Assembly (NCBI RefSeq): GCF_001639065.2
Contig: NZ_LQXO02000013.1
Span: forward strand, 186,001 to 250,000
From: Vibrio barjaei
Lineage (GTDB): Bacteria; Pseudomonadota; Gammaproteobacteria; Enterobacterales; Vibrionaceae
Direction: 5' to 3'
DNA: 64,000 nucleotides
Program-made: the position numbers and the translations under genes
Notes under the pieces: generated by a model
What the model was told of the DNA's origin: nothing
The model's input: the letters and a program-made list of their open reading frames with translations, nothing else
Databases searched by the model: none
Shown: positions 45,756 through 55,394 of the stretch, one piece after another
Layout of the letters: each line of letters begins with the position of its first letter
Numbering within the stretch: position 1 is the stretch's first letter

Positions 45756-45891
45756 GATATTTCCTTATCGATAGGTGATGGCCTGTTTGGCCAAAATGTA
45801 TACACATTATCGATCTTTGGAGAAAATATTCTTTGATCAAGTTAACAATAAAAATAATTTTTATCTAATCGTTATAAAGAAGGTTTTTTAT

Positions 45892-45921
45892 GCAACAAAA
45901 AGCCCATCAAAAGATGGGCTT
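45892..45921 (-). terminator. Terminator of nanR
   Basis: AAGCCCATC and GATGGGCTT form a 9-bp stem with a four-base loop, with TTTTTG on the minus strand after it, 22 bases past the nanR stop. Confidence 0.9.
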
Positions 45922-45943
45922 AAAAGTGGTAGTTTGATAGCGT

Positions 45944-46777
45944 CTATGACATGAGTGGTACCACAACTTCGGCGGTTTCCATGACGGAGTCACTATATTC
46001 AGGGTACTTGTCCAAAAGTGAATTTACGAGGACATCCACTAATAATAAAGCACCTACCTTGGATGCAAATGCTCCACCGGTTAAGGGACCTTCCGGTCTA
46101 GCTGCTACTAACATTTCCGTTGAAATTGCCGAGAGCGGACTGTGATTAATGTTAGTTAGTGCAACTACAGGGACATTTTTACTGAACGCCTGCTTTGCTG
46201 CATGAACTACTTCTTTGGTGGAGCCTGAACTCGATACAGAAAACCACAAGTCGCCTTGTGTAGAGCGGCTAGCATTCATAGCTGCCAAGTGAGTATCTTC
46301 GTACATAATCGCTTTCTTGCCGATTCGGATAAGTCGGTAAGCTAGGTATCTACCCACGATGCTTGATGCGCCTACACCGACACAACCAATAAAGTCGGCG
46401 GAATGTACTAAGGTACAAATCCTGTCCAGTGCCTTTCTGTCAATCAGCTTTGCGGTATCTTGGAGACTATCAACCGCACTACTTGCCGAAATATCGCAGA
46501 TGTCACCATCTTTAACAGGTGCAGACTTACTGGCGTTTTGGCTCAGGTCCACTGCTAAGGCCATGCGGAAGTCGGAATAACCTTTGTAACCCATATCGCG
46601 GCAAAGACGCACTACAGTCGCTTCACTGGTTTGGGTATTTCGAGCAAGATCAGTGATGGTCTGGAACTGCACTTCATGAGCATTCTCAAGAATGTAGTCC
46701 GCGACTTGTCTTAATTTCTTACTGAGTGGTTCCATGTTGGAGCGCAAACGAACCAGTAGATTGTTCGGTGATCCCAC
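45944..46777 (-). CDS. nanR: RpiR-family regulator NanR
   Basis: A 277-residue RpiR-type regulator: N-terminal HTH (about 8-75, with TITDLARNTQTSEATVVRLCRDMGYKGYSDFR) and a C-terminal SIS sugar phosphate domain (about 120-260). In V. vulnificus the homologous NanR represses the nan operons and responds to N-acetylmannosamine 6-phosphate. Its location after nanA, in the same orientation, matches that cluster. The probable operator is the inverted repeat at 50790-50842. Confidence 0.93.
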   Translation of the reverse strand: MGSPNNLLVRLRSNMEPLSKKLRQVADYILENAHEVQFQTITDLARNTQTSEATVVRLCRDMGYKGYSDFRMALAVDLSQNASKSAPVKDGDICDISASSAVDSLQDTAKLIDRKALDRICTLVHSADFIGCVGVGASSIVGRYLAYRLIRIGKKAIMYEDTHLAAMNASRSTQGDLWFSVSSSGSTKEVVHAAKQAFSKNVPVVALTNINHSPLSAISTEMLVAARPEGPLTGGAFASKVGALLLVDVLVNSLLDKYPEYSDSVMETAEVVVPLMS

Positions 46778-46895
46778 GGTATCCCCTTAATTCTTGTACC
46801 TAGATTAAAAATATCAGACTACCTAACGCTTTAACACCAACAATTAATATATTTCGCGGCATTTCATGGAGAAATGATATACGGTTTGTCTGAAA

Positions 46896-46924
46896 GCTTA
46901 AAAAGGAGGCGATTGCCTCCTTTT
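46896..46924 (-). terminator. Terminator or attenuator between nanA and nanR
   Basis: AAAAGGAGGC and GCCTCCTTTT form a 10-bp stem with a four-base loop followed by TTTTTAAG on the minus strand. It lies 13 bases after nanA, so nanR may be expressed at lower level than the upstream genes. Confidence 0.88.
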
Positions 46925-46936
46925 CCTACTCGATAT

Positions 46937-47824
46937 TTAAAAGTTGATGTCTCGCATTTTCGCTACCACATCCGCTTTTTGGGCAGCGGTCAAGGCTCGA
47001 ATTGGTGAGCGCGGATCGCCCGCGTCTATACCATGAATTTCCATTGCTGCTTTACCTGCAGCGACGCCGCCATACTCCACCAGAATTCGAATGATAGCAA
47101 TGACTTTATCCATGAGTGCTGTCACACGTGGTTGATCGCCTTGATTGAAGGCTTCAATAATCTCCAAATAAAGTGGTGCAGCGTAGTTGTAAGTGCTGCC
47201 CACCGCACCAACTGCGCCAACGGCAAGACCGGCAGGTAAAAACTCATCAACACCGAATGGAATATCAAATTTACCTTCAGCAACACGCATACAGCGCTGA
47301 TATTCATAGAGATCTACGTGGTTAAATTTGGCACCCATAAGGTTTGGGATTTTCTGATCACCTTGGATTAGGAACTGCTCAAGATCTAAATTGACCCCTG
47401 ACATTCCTGAATGATAGTAGTAGAAGCCTTTTGACGGCGCCGCGGCCGCTATTTGGGCGCAATAGTCCACTAAGTCTTCAACTGAACCGGGTTTAAAGAA
47501 GCATGGACCAATGGCAGATGTTGCCATAATGTCGAGGGTCTCTGCGTGTTTGGTTAGCTCTAAGGAATCAACAATACTCAAGGCGCCAGTATGAACAATC
47601 AGGTCTAACTGACCTTTTGATGCTGTTACCCAACGCTCAGCGATGGCTTTACGTTCTTCAACAGAGCAGTGAATACCTTCACCAGTTGTGCCACAAACGT
47701 ATGCGCCTGTTACACCTTGCTCTACAAGCAGTTCTGCGATTTGGTCAATCGCAGCAAAGTTCACTCGATTACTTGCATCAAAAGGAGTGTGTGGTGCTGC
47801 GATAAGTCCTTGTAGTTTTCTCAT
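46937..47824 (-). CDS. nanA: N-acetylneuraminate lyase
   Basis: A 295-residue TIM-barrel aldolase of the DapA/NanA family that splits sialic acid into pyruvate and N-acetylmannosamine. Key features: GTTGEG phosphate/pyruvate loop, Tyr in FYYYHSGMSG, and Schiff-base Lys in LMGAKFNHVDLYE. ATG 47824 has GAAGG upstream; a TTG at 47839 overlaps that site. It follows the SiaM gene by 55 bases and precedes nanR. Confidence 0.95.
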   Translation of the reverse strand: MRKLQGLIAAPHTPFDASNRVNFAAIDQIAELLVEQGVTGAYVCGTTGEGIHCSVEERKAIAERWVTASKGQLDLIVHTGALSIVDSLELTKHAETLDIMATSAIGPCFFKPGSVEDLVDYCAQIAAAAPSKGFYYYHSGMSGVNLDLEQFLIQGDQKIPNLMGAKFNHVDLYEYQRCMRVAEGKFDIPFGVDEFLPAGLAVGAVGAVGSTYNYAAPLYLEIIEAFNQGDQPRVTALMDKVIAIIRILVEYGGVAAGKAAMEIHGIDAGDPRSPIRALTAAQKADVVAKMRDINF

Positions 47825-47879
47825 TTTATTGGCCTTCAAATTGCTATTAATGGCAGGCCAATGCTGGCCTGCGTAATTG

Positions 47880-49163
47880 TTATTGTCCGTATCCTAAGAA
47901 CAGCTCTGGTAAGAAAAGCGTCACTTGAGGGAAGATTGCTACTAATGCCAATACGATGAACAGTGGCACTAGAAGAGGGATAACGCCTCTGGTTAACACA
48001 TGGAATGGAATGTCACCAACGCGAGATACAACATACAGCGCCATGCCCATAGGTGGTGTCAAAATACCAATCATGAGGTTAAGAATAGCCATCACACCGA
48101 AGTGAACAGGATCAATGCCTACAGCCGCCGCAACCGGTACGAGGAAAGGTACCAGCAACAACAATAGTGCTAGTGATTCGATAAAGGTTCCTAGGAACAA
48201 CAGTAATAGGTTAATTAGCAGAAGCAGTACTAGTGGGTTATCACTAATGGTTAGGAAATAGTCTGCTAGCATTTGCGGCAATTGTTCACGAGCGACAATC
48301 CAACCGAAGACGGTGACACCCATAACCATAAGTGCTACTACAGCTGTGGTATTGACGGTCTCTTTTAGAATGTCGACGAAACCTGCGAGTGTGAGCTGTT
48401 TGTATACCACCGTACCCAAAAACAGAGCGTAAAGAGAGGATACGACCGCTGCTTCTGTTGGTGTAAATTTACCCGAGAAAATACCACCGATGATGATGAC
48501 TGGTGTAAGCAGGGATAAAAAGGCTTCTTTTAGCGACTTAAACTGCTCTTTGCGTGATGCTTTTGGCAGCGTCATGTAACCGCGCTTTTTACAGATGAAG
48601 TAGCTCATCACCATTAACGCGCCACAACATAGGATGCCGGGAACTGCACCCGCCAAGAACAGCGCACCAATAGAGGTATTGGAGACCACACCATAAATAA
48701 CAAGTGGTACAGACGGCGGTACTAGTGGACCGATGATACAAGAGGCTGCAGTTAAACCACCGGCAAAGTCATCATGGTACTTTGCGTCACGCATGGATTT
48801 GATTTCAAGCTGACCTAAGCCACCAGCATCCGCGAGAGCAGAGCCAGACATACCAGAGAACAGCAAGCTTGCCATGATGTTTACATGCCCTAAGCTACCG
48901 GTCACGTGGCCGACCATAGACTTAGCAAAGTTGAAAATACGTTCGGTAATTCCCGCGCTGTTCATCAAGTGTCCAGTAAGAACAAAGAACGGCACTGCGA
49001 GTAAGGTAAAGTTATCAATGCCGCCAAGCATTTGCTGAGCCGCAAAGTTGATTCCAGTACTGTTGGTTAATACCAAGAATACTAAAGCAACAAATATCAG
49101 TGAGAAGCCAACAGGCATACCTGCAAATAACAGAGCCAGCCAGCCGAAAATTGAACCTGCCAT
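47880..49163 (-). CDS. siaM: Sialic acid TRAP transporter large permease (SiaM)
   Basis: A 427-residue DctM-type permease with about 12-13 hydrophobic helices and family segments such as PFFVLTGHLMNSAGITERIFNFA, GLTAASCIIGPLVPPSVPLVIYG and GILTPPMGMALYV. With SiaQ and SiaP it imports sialic acid using the Na+ gradient. It starts 9 bases after siaQ. Assignment to sialic acid rests on nanA, nanR and nanEK around it. Confidence 0.93.
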   Translation of the reverse strand: MAGSIFGWLALLFAGMPVGFSLIFVALVFLVLTNSTGINFAAQQMLGGIDNFTLLAVPFFVLTGHLMNSAGITERIFNFAKSMVGHVTGSLGHVNIMASLLFSGMSGSALADAGGLGQLEIKSMRDAKYHDDFAGGLTAASCIIGPLVPPSVPLVIYGVVSNTSIGALFLAGAVPGILCCGALMVMSYFICKKRGYMTLPKASRKEQFKSLKEAFLSLLTPVIIIGGIFSGKFTPTEAAVVSSLYALFLGTVVYKQLTLAGFVDILKETVNTTAVVALMVMGVTVFGWIVAREQLPQMLADYFLTISDNPLVLLLLINLLLLFLGTFIESLALLLLLVPFLVPVAAAVGIDPVHFGVMAILNLMIGILTPPMGMALYVVSRVGDIPFHVLTRGVIPLLVPLFIVLALVAIFPQVTLFLPELFLGYGQ

Positions 49164-49172
49164 GAGAACTCC

Positions 49173-49682
49173 TTACCTCTGGGCAACTTGCGATGAGCTA
49201 GAAGCGTCTTCGCTTTTAGCTTGTTTAAACTCAGCTCCAATTGAGAAGATCTTTTGCAACTGTCGGACGACCATGAACACGCCACCAAGAGGTAGGCTGT
49301 AGTTCATCCATTTACTAGAGATGCCTAAGGTGATGAGTTCAAAGAAAGCGGTACGTTGTACGTGCTGATACCCGAGGTAAATGATGGCGAAAATGGACAC
49401 CAACACAGCGAGTTCGAGTGCGATTACTAATGAATAACGGATATTTTGTGGAAGCTTATCCGAGAAAAAGGTGATGTTGACGTGGGTGCCTCGTTTGATG
49501 GCCATCGCGCAACCGATGAGTGACATATACATAAACAGCACACGAGCTAATTCTTCACTCCACAAAGAAGGATCGTTCAGCAACCAGCGTGTTCCTATTT
49601 GCCAAGTCAGCACCACTAACAGGGCCGCCATCAGCGGCACTGTTATGATTTCTTCAATATTATCAAATATTTTGCGTATCAT
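49173..49682 (-). CDS. siaQ: Sialic acid TRAP transporter small permease (SiaQ)
   Basis: A 169-residue DctQ-type protein with four hydrophobic helices and the typical WSEELARVLFMYMSLIGCA motif near residue 45. ATG 49682 has GGAG seven bases before it; the upstream in-frame TTG overlaps that site. It pairs with SiaM. In some Vibrio and Haemophilus systems the two are fused; here they are separate. Confidence 0.93.
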   Translation of the reverse strand: MIRKIFDNIEEIITVPLMAALLVVLTWQIGTRWLLNDPSLWSEELARVLFMYMSLIGCAMAIKRGTHVNITFFSDKLPQNIRYSLVIALELAVLVSIFAIIYLGYQHVQRTAFFELITLGISSKWMNYSLPLGGVFMVVRQLQKIFSIGAEFKQAKSEDASSSSQVAQR

Positions 49683-49761
49683 TTTAGGCTCCAAGGCTGA
49701 CCAAACCGGCCAGCCGAGATTACAACTTCAATTCAAGCGAACGTCGAATTGATCGCGGCAA

Positions 49762-50727
49762 TTACATTGCAGCAAGTTTCTTAACGATAGGCTCGCCAAT
49801 CTTCTCTTCGAATTCCGTATATAGAGGCTGCATTGCTTCACGGAATGGTGCGAGATCAGGGTAAGTGACTTTCACGCCTTCAGATTCAAAGAAAGAAATA
49901 AGCTCAGCTTCTTGCTTTTTAACCGATGCAGTATGAGCAGCACCTGCTTTTGCTACTGCTTCGCTGACAATCTTCTTATCGGCGTCTGAAAGCTTTTGCC
50001 ATGTTGATTCAGAAATAATCACCATTTGGTCATTAACGATGTGGTTAGTAATAGCAAGGTTGTCCTGAACTTCGTAGAACTTCATTGTCTTGATGGTTGG
50101 CAATGGGTTTTCTTGACCGTCAACCGCGTTGGTTTGCAGTGCTAGATACACTTCTGAGAACGCCATTGGTGTTGGCGATGCACCAGAAAGTTTTGCATAG
50201 TTTAGGTTCGGTTTAGCGTTAGGAACGCGTAGCTTCAGACCTTTGAAATCTTCAATCGTGTTTAGAGGACGGTTAGAGGTGGTTTCACGAGTACCGTTGT
50301 ACCAAGTATCTAGAGCACGCCAGTTGAATTTAGTCAGCATTTCTTCACGTACACCTTGACCAAAATCTGAATCAAACATGCGACGTAGGTGTTCGTAGTC
50401 TTTGGCAACGTAAGGTAGGGTTACTGCTTCTGCGCGTGGGATCCATAGACCCATACGACCAAATTCAGCGTAAGTAATATCGAGATCGCCAAGGGTTAAT
50501 TGCTGAAGCATAGCGCGGTCATCACCGAGTTGCGCACTAGGGTACAAAGCAATCTTGATGTCGCCGTTACTCATCTCTTCTACTGTATCAGCAAGAAGTT
50601 TTGCAGAGGTATATTCCACAGATCCAACAGAGGCTTGCATGCCCATCTTAAGTGTTGTCGCCGCTTGTACTGAAACTGCACATCCTAATGTCAGCATAGC
50701 GATAGTAATTTTATTTATAGCTTTCAT
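49762..50727 (-). CDS. siaP: Sialic acid TRAP transporter binding protein (SiaP)
   Basis: A 321-residue periplasmic binding protein of the DctP type. The signal peptide ends AVSVQA (about 22), then ATTLKMGMQASVGSVEY begins the mature protein. The conserved region with the carboxylate-binding Arg is in LKLRVPNAKPN, and FSEVYLALQTNAVDGQENP is typical. ATG 50727 is preceded by AAGGGAAG; the upstream in-frame frame to 50772 lacks family features. First gene of siaPQM-nanA-nanR. Confidence 0.94.
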   Translation of the reverse strand: MKAINKITIAMLTLGCAVSVQAATTLKMGMQASVGSVEYTSAKLLADTVEEMSNGDIKIALYPSAQLGDDRAMLQQLTLGDLDITYAEFGRMGLWIPRAEAVTLPYVAKDYEHLRRMFDSDFGQGVREEMLTKFNWRALDTWYNGTRETTSNRPLNTIEDFKGLKLRVPNAKPNLNYAKLSGASPTPMAFSEVYLALQTNAVDGQENPLPTIKTMKFYEVQDNLAITNHIVNDQMVIISESTWQKLSDADKKIVSEAVAKAGAAHTASVKKQEAELISFFESEGVKVTYPDLAPFREAMQPLYTEFEEKIGEPIVKKLAAM

Positions 50728-50789
50728 GTTCTTCCCTTTTGTCCATTGTTTGGCGAGATTCGCGAGTTTCAAAAAAAAATTTTATTTTG

Positions 50790-50842
50790 TTTGAAAAAAA
50801 TCTTCGTTATGGATTATTATGGTCGTGAAGATTATTTTCAAA
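50790..50842. promoter_or_regulatory. Long inverted repeat, candidate NanR operator
   Basis: TTTGAAAAAAATCTTC (50790-50805) and GAAGATTATTTTCAAA (50827-50842) are inverse copies with one mismatch in 16, spaced by 21 bases. They lie in the 248-base gap between divergent siaP and nanE, where the NanR operator is expected. TGTGATCAC at 50859-50867 could add a CRP half-site. Confidence 0.65.
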
Positions 50843-50975
50843 TCAACTTTTCACAAACTGTGATCACGGACAAAATTTAGCCTAACTTATCTGTTTAAAG
50901 ACTCGTTAAGCGGTTTTGGGACAAGGAAGCATGTCCAATATTTCGTTGACGCCAACATAAGACGAGAGGCTCGAA

Positions 50976-51692
50976 GTGAGAGATAAAAGTCTAAAAATCA
51001 GAGAATTAAAAGAGCAATTGCGTGGGCAAACGGTAGTATCTATTCAGCCAGTTGTCGGAAGTCCACTCGAGAAAACTGAATTCATTGTTGCCATGGCTTT
51101 AGCCGCGCAGCAAGCGGGTGCCAAAGCTCTACGTATCGAAGGTGTTAAAAATGTTGCGGCGGTAGCAGCTAATGTGACTATACCAATTATCGGCATCGTG
51201 AAACGTGACCTTATTGACAGTCCAGTTAGAATTACCCCTTATGTTGAAGATGTCGAAGCGCTAGCGGCGGCGGGCGCAACAATCATTGCGTTTGATGCAA
51301 CGAGTCGGGTTCGTCCTGAGTCTCGAGCTGTGATCGTAGACGCCATTCAACGCACGCCTTGTTTTGGTATGGCGGATTGTTCATGTTTTGAAGATGGCGT
51401 TTGGGCTTATGAGCAAGGTGTGGAAATCATTGGTTCGACGTTGTCAGGCTATGTGGGTGGCGAAGAGCCTACCGAGCCCGACTTAAATCTAGTTCGAAGA
51501 TTTGCAGCCGAAGGCTTCTTTACCATGGCAGAAGGGCGATACAATACGCCGGAGTTAGCAGCACAAGCGATTGCCAATGGCGCAATAGCCGTTACAGTAG
51601 GCTCTGCACTGACAAGACTAGAAGTGGTGACTCAATGGTTCAATGCGGCAACTCAAGCAGAGGTAAAACAGTATGAGCACGTTAGCTATTGA
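50976..51692 (+). CDS. nanE: N-acylmannosamine-6-phosphate 2-epimerase
   Basis: A 238-residue TIM barrel converting ManNAc-6-phosphate to GlcNAc-6-phosphate. Motifs: [32 protein letters not shown] and the late [19 protein letters not shown] phosphate-binding region. The start is GTG 50976 with GAGAGGC upstream. Its last 20 bases overlap nanK. First gene of nanE-nanK-nagA, divergent from siaP. Confidence 0.95.
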   Translation: MRDKSLKIRELKEQLRGQTVVSIQPVVGSPLEKTEFIVAMALAAQQAGAKALRIEGVKNVAAVAANVTIPIIGIVKRDLIDSPVRITPYVEDVEALAAAGATIIAFDATSRVRPESRAVIVDAIQRTPCFGMADCSCFEDGVWAYEQGVEIIGSTLSGYVGGEEPTEPDLNLVRRFAAEGFFTMAEGRYNTPELAAQAIANGAIAVTVGSALTRLEVVTQWFNAATQAEVKQYEHVSY

Positions 51693-52533
51693 TATTGGTG
51701 GTACTAAAGTGGCTCTAGGATTGGTTCAAAATGGTGAACTGATAGAGCGTGCTCAGCTAGCGACGCCTGAGACGACATGTGTACAAGAGTTTGCTAGTCA
51801 AATTCTTGCACAGTGTCGGTCATGGATACACCAAGTCACACAGATTGGCATATCCACTACGGGATGGGTGAAACCAGAAGGTATTACTTCTATTAATCCT
51901 GATACTCTTGCCTTCCCTCAACCGTTTCCGTTACATAAAGAGATAGAAGCGCAAACGGATAAGCCTGTTGCCATTCTCAATGATGCTCAAGCTGCAGCTT
52001 GGTATGAATATCGCTCTCTCAAAAAAACCGTTAACAATATGGCGTACATAACGGTATCAACTGGTGTGGGTGGTGGTTTAGTTCTTAATGGGCAACTGTA
52101 TAAAGGGAGTCAGCATCTCGCTGGACATATCGGTCACACCAGTATCGATCTCAATGGTCCGGTCTGTGGGTGTGGGCAACGTGGTTGTGTTGAAAGCATT
52201 GCCTCTGGAACGGCAATTAACCGAGTTGCTCGTCAAACTATCCACCCGACAATCTCGAATATTGAGTTATTTAAACTCGCCCGCGACGATGCGCAAGCAA
52301 TGGACATCATCAAAAAGAGTGCGCATGCGGTTGCTCAGCTGTGTTGTAATTTGAAAGCTACACTAGACTTAGATCTTGTTTGTCTAGGTGGAGGAATAGG
52401 GCTAACGGAGGTGTACATTCCATTAGTTCTAGACTATATCGAAACAATGCCAGCTGCATTTCAAGTAGACGTCGTTAAGGCGACCGGTGATTATGATGCT
52501 TGTTTATTGGGTGCCGCAGCCCAATTCTCATAG
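51673..52533 (+). CDS. nanK: N-acetylmannosamine kinase (ROK family)
   Basis: A 286-residue ROK-family kinase: ATP motif [13 protein letters not shown] at the start, ATP/sugar region [10 protein letters not shown], and the zinc motif [19 protein letters not shown] followed by VES. It phosphorylates ManNAc produced by NanA. The ATG lies inside the end of nanE, implying coupled translation. Confidence 0.95.
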   Translation: MSTLAIDIGGTKVALGLVQNGELIERAQLATPETTCVQEFASQILAQCRSWIHQVTQIGISTTGWVKPEGITSINPDTLAFPQPFPLHKEIEAQTDKPVAILNDAQAAAWYEYRSLKKTVNNMAYITVSTGVGGGLVLNGQLYKGSQHLAGHIGHTSIDLNGPVCGCGQRGCVESIASGTAINRVARQTIHPTISNIELFKLARDDAQAMDIIKKSAHAVAQLCCNLKATLDLDLVCLGGGIGLTEVYIPLVLDYIETMPAAFQVDVVKATGDYDACLLGAAAQFS

Positions 52534-52598
52534 TGAAATGGGTAAAGAATAGTATTTCGCAGCCTCATAGGCTGTTGATGAAAGGAATGGATAGACAA

Positions 52599-53735
52599 AT
52601 GACGATACGAGCAATCACAGCCAAGACGATTTTTGATGGCGAGCAGTACCATTCCGACTCTGCATTGGTTTGGAAAGGAGACCGGATTGTCGACATAGTC
52701 CCCACGTCGACATTGCCTAGTTCAGTCATTGTTACTGATGTTGGCGACAGAATCGTTGCGCCGGGATTTATCGATATTCAAGTGAATGGCGGCGGCGATG
52801 TCATGTTTAACTCTGATACAACTGCAGACGGCATAGACACGATTTGTCGAGCACATCGTCAACACGGTACAGCCTATCTATTACCAACTTTGATCAGTGC
52901 AACGCCAGAGGAAATGAAAACGGCGTTAATTGCTGCGGAGTGTGCGATCGAGCAGGGCGTAGCAGGTGTATTAGGTGTTCATCTAGAAGGGCCTTGGCTT
53001 AATAAAGACAAGAAAGGGGCGCACGATGCCAATAAGTTCTATAGCCCAACGATTGAACAGCTAGAAGCTTTCCCGTGGTTAGAGCGAGGGGTTAGCTTAG
53101 TCACGTTAGCGGCAGAGAATGTTGATACGCAGGCTCTAAATTGGTTGCAGCAGCACCACGTTGTGGTGTCTTGTGGGCACAGTAATGCAACTCAGCATCA
53201 GTTAACGGCAGAAAAACTTGCTTCAGTAAATGGCTTTACCCATTTGTTTAATGCGATGTCACCGCTTGAAGGGCGTGAGCCTGGTACTGTTGGTACGGCA
53301 TTAATGACCGACCATGCTTGGTGCTCCATTATTGTCGATGGTATTCATGTTGCAACGCAAAACGTTTTGATGGCTCATAAGCTTAAACCAGAAGGGAAGT
53401 TGCTTATTGTGACCGATGCGATGGCAAGTGTCGGCAGCAGAACCAATCGTTTTGTCTTAGATGGAGAAGAAATCTCGGTACAAGATGGCAAACTGGTGAA
53501 CTCAAGTGGCTCTCTAGCCGGTGCGCATATTGGCATGGATCAGTCTGTCGCCAATGCCATTGCTTGGGGACTTAATGAGGCTGAGGTATTGAGAATGGCT
53601 TCAACCTATCCAGCCGAGGCCCTTAATCTGGACGACGTGGGTACTTTGAAGCCGGGTTACCGAGCTGCTGCAACCATACTTAATTCTGATTACAGCTCCT
53701 ATGCGGTATTAGTTGATGGTGTGCTAAATCCTTAA
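52599..53735 (+). CDS. nagA: N-acetylglucosamine-6-phosphate deacetylase
   Basis: A 378-residue amidohydrolase. Motifs: APGFIDIQVNGGGDVMFN, HLEGPWLNKDKKGAH, CGHSNAT and the catalytic Asp in VTDAMASVG. It removes acetate from GlcNAc-6-phosphate. ATG 52599 fits the family start, though ATGs at 52578 and 52587 are possible and the ribosome site (AAAGGA, 52581-52586) is rather far. A nagB deaminase gene is not in the window. It ends 15 bases before a convergent gene. Confidence 0.93.
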   Translation: MTIRAITAKTIFDGEQYHSDSALVWKGDRIVDIVPTSTLPSSVIVTDVGDRIVAPGFIDIQVNGGGDVMFNSDTTADGIDTICRAHRQHGTAYLLPTLISATPEEMKTALIAAECAIEQGVAGVLGVHLEGPWLNKDKKGAHDANKFYSPTIEQLEAFPWLERGVSLVTLAAENVDTQALNWLQQHHVVVSCGHSNATQHQLTAEKLASVNGFTHLFNAMSPLEGREPGTVGTALMTDHAWCSIIVDGIHVATQNVLMAHKLKPEGKLLIVTDAMASVGSRTNRFVLDGEEISVQDGKLVNSSGSLAGAHIGMDQSVANAIAWGLNEAEVLRMASTYPAEALNLDDVGTLKPGYRAAATILNSDYSSYAVLVDGVLNP

Positions 53736-53750
53736 CTTCCGTTTATGGAG

Positions 53751-54230
53751 TTAGTTTGCTTGTAATTTGGCTGAGGTAATAAACTCGCCAAAGCTTTCAC
53801 ACCAAATGATCGCTGCCGTGTATTGGCTTAAGTCTGTGCCTTCTGGCAGCGATAGCAAGAATCTATCGAAGGTTTTCACATCTCCCACCTGTAACATGCT
53901 AGCTTTGTTAGCATTAAAATCCGCTTCTGTTTCGACGTAGGTTGGAGATAGATACAGTTTGTAGTCTGGTCCCGGAGCAAGCTCTCCAACGAACATTGCG
54001 CTATTAATGGTAAAACTAATGTTGCCTTCCCCCCAGTGGAAAAAGTCGCTGTCCTGACGGTCTTTATCGAAGGTGCCCGAGTAGACAATGTTGTTGGAAT
54101 TGGTTTGGATACTCTCGATGGAAGGAGACTCTGGTTGAGTCAAAATAGGCAGTACGTAAATGCCTAGCATAAAGCCACAAAACAGAGCACCCAAATGGGT
54201 GAATAGTAGAATTACTCGTTTCACAGTCAC
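53751..54230 (-). CDS. DM13-domain membrane-anchored protein
   Basis: A 159-residue protein with an N-terminal membrane anchor (about 5-30) and a DM13 domain (about 45-155): GTFDKDRQDSDFFHWGEG, GPDYKLYLSP and the end AAIIWCESFGEFITSAKL with the conserved Cys. DM13 domains are thought to act in electron transfer or redox chemistry, but bacterial roles are poorly defined. It is monocistronic and unrelated to the nan genes by position or strand. Confidence 0.88.
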   Translation of the reverse strand: MTVKRVILLFTHLGALFCGFMLGIYVLPILTQPESPSIESIQTNSNNIVYSGTFDKDRQDSDFFHWGEGNISFTINSAMFVGELAPGPDYKLYLSPTYVETEADFNANKASMLQVGDVKTFDRFLLSLPEGTDLSQYTAAIIWCESFGEFITSAKLQAN

Positions 54231-54323
54231 TCCTTTGACGTTACAACGTTTTCACCTTTATCGTTAACCATAGTGCAAGCCTGTTAGGCCCATCAACTTT
54301 ATTGGTGTGATAGGTGGTTATTT

Positions 54324-55169
54324 TTACAGATATTGATTGTTTTGAATGACGGCTTTAAGCGTCTCTCGCGCTGTCTTGTGATCGTCATCATTAATAAAAC
54401 GGCGGTGGTAGATCATCCGGTGTTGGACATTACGTATTTCCAGAGGAATGGGGAATACTTTGAGATTGAGCATCGGTGCCAAATGATTTGCCAGAGAGAG
54501 GGTTGATGCTCCGATCAGGTTTGTTGTTGCTGCTAGTGCTAACATGCTTGACACCGAACCAGTTTCGGCCTTTATAACTCTCGGTGGGCTGGGCTTCTCA
54601 GATAAAAAATCCATCATGTTGACGTTGTTACGACGAATTTTCAGTGCAATATGTTGGGCTTTGAAATACTCCTCGTATGACAGCGTATCGCCGATGTCTG
54701 GATGATCTTGTCTACAGACGCAGACGGCGGGCTCATCGAAAATATCCTCTACGATATGGGCTTGGCTCATACTCGTTGCAATATCAATGGCGAGGTCAAC
54801 TTTTTGAGAATCTATATCGGCAAGGAGCTGCTCTTCACTCAATGGAGCCTCGATAAATGACAGTCCTGGTAAATCGCATACCAGGTGCATCAGCGCTTCA
54901 CTGCAATAGACTTTGGTAATTTCTTGTCGCTTTTCTATCGTTTCTAAGATCGAAAGCGGCATTTCAATTTTGTCTGCCAATGCAACGGCTGCACCTGTCG
55001 GAGCAATACCTCTCCCTGAACGAACAAACAGTGTCTTACCCACTACTCCTTCCAGACGCTTCAAAGCTGCACTAACTGCGGGTTGAGTGAGCTCCAATTC
55101 TTCTGCTGCCATTGTTATAGAGCGATGACGATAAACCGCGCCAAAAGTTGTAAGTAGATTTAAGTCCAT
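54324..55169 (-). CDS. LysR-family regulator, divergent from the GntH-like locus
   Basis: A 281-residue LysR-type regulator. HTH (residues 1-60) with HRSITMAAEEL.LTQPAVSAALKRLEGVVGKTLFVRSGRGIAPTG, then an effector domain. It lies 225 bases from the divergent mini-ORF and the secreted MBL-fold enzyme gene and is the probable controller of that locus. The effector may be a small molecule made or broken by the enzyme, which is inference only. Confidence 0.9.
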   Translation of the reverse strand: MDLNLLTTFGAVYRHRSITMAAEELELTQPAVSAALKRLEGVVGKTLFVRSGRGIAPTGAAVALADKIEMPLSILETIEKRQEITKVYCSEALMHLVCDLPGLSFIEAPLSEEQLLADIDSQKVDLAIDIATSMSQAHIVEDIFDEPAVCVCRQDHPDIGDTLSYEEYFKAQHIALKIRRNNVNMMDFLSEKPSPPRVIKAETGSVSSMLALAATTNLIGASTLSLANHLAPMLNLKVFPIPLEIRNVQHRMIYHRRFINDDDHKTARETLKAVIQNNQYL

Positions 55170-55269
55170 AACGATCTGATTTAGTGAGTGTTATTTCTTA
55201 TCCTAGCAGAGCAAAGGTGACTGTCAATTGACCTTAGTTGGAGTGCGCTAATTCGAATTTAGATTCAAA

Positions 55270-55290
55270 TACATAAATGAAATTTATGTA
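55270..55290. promoter_or_regulatory. Perfect 21-base palindrome in the LysR/GntH-like promoter region
   Basis: TACATAAAT, GAA, ATTTATGTA is an exact inverted repeat. It lies about 100 bases from each flanking start codon, a common place for a LysR operator. Confidence 0.5.
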
Positions 55291-55394
55291 TAAAGCTATA
55301 TTTACTCTATTTTTAGCGTTTGTTGTTATGTTTAAGGTGGTGGACATAGACACACGGATGTGATTTTTTCATTCAATTAAGAGATTTCGAGAAA

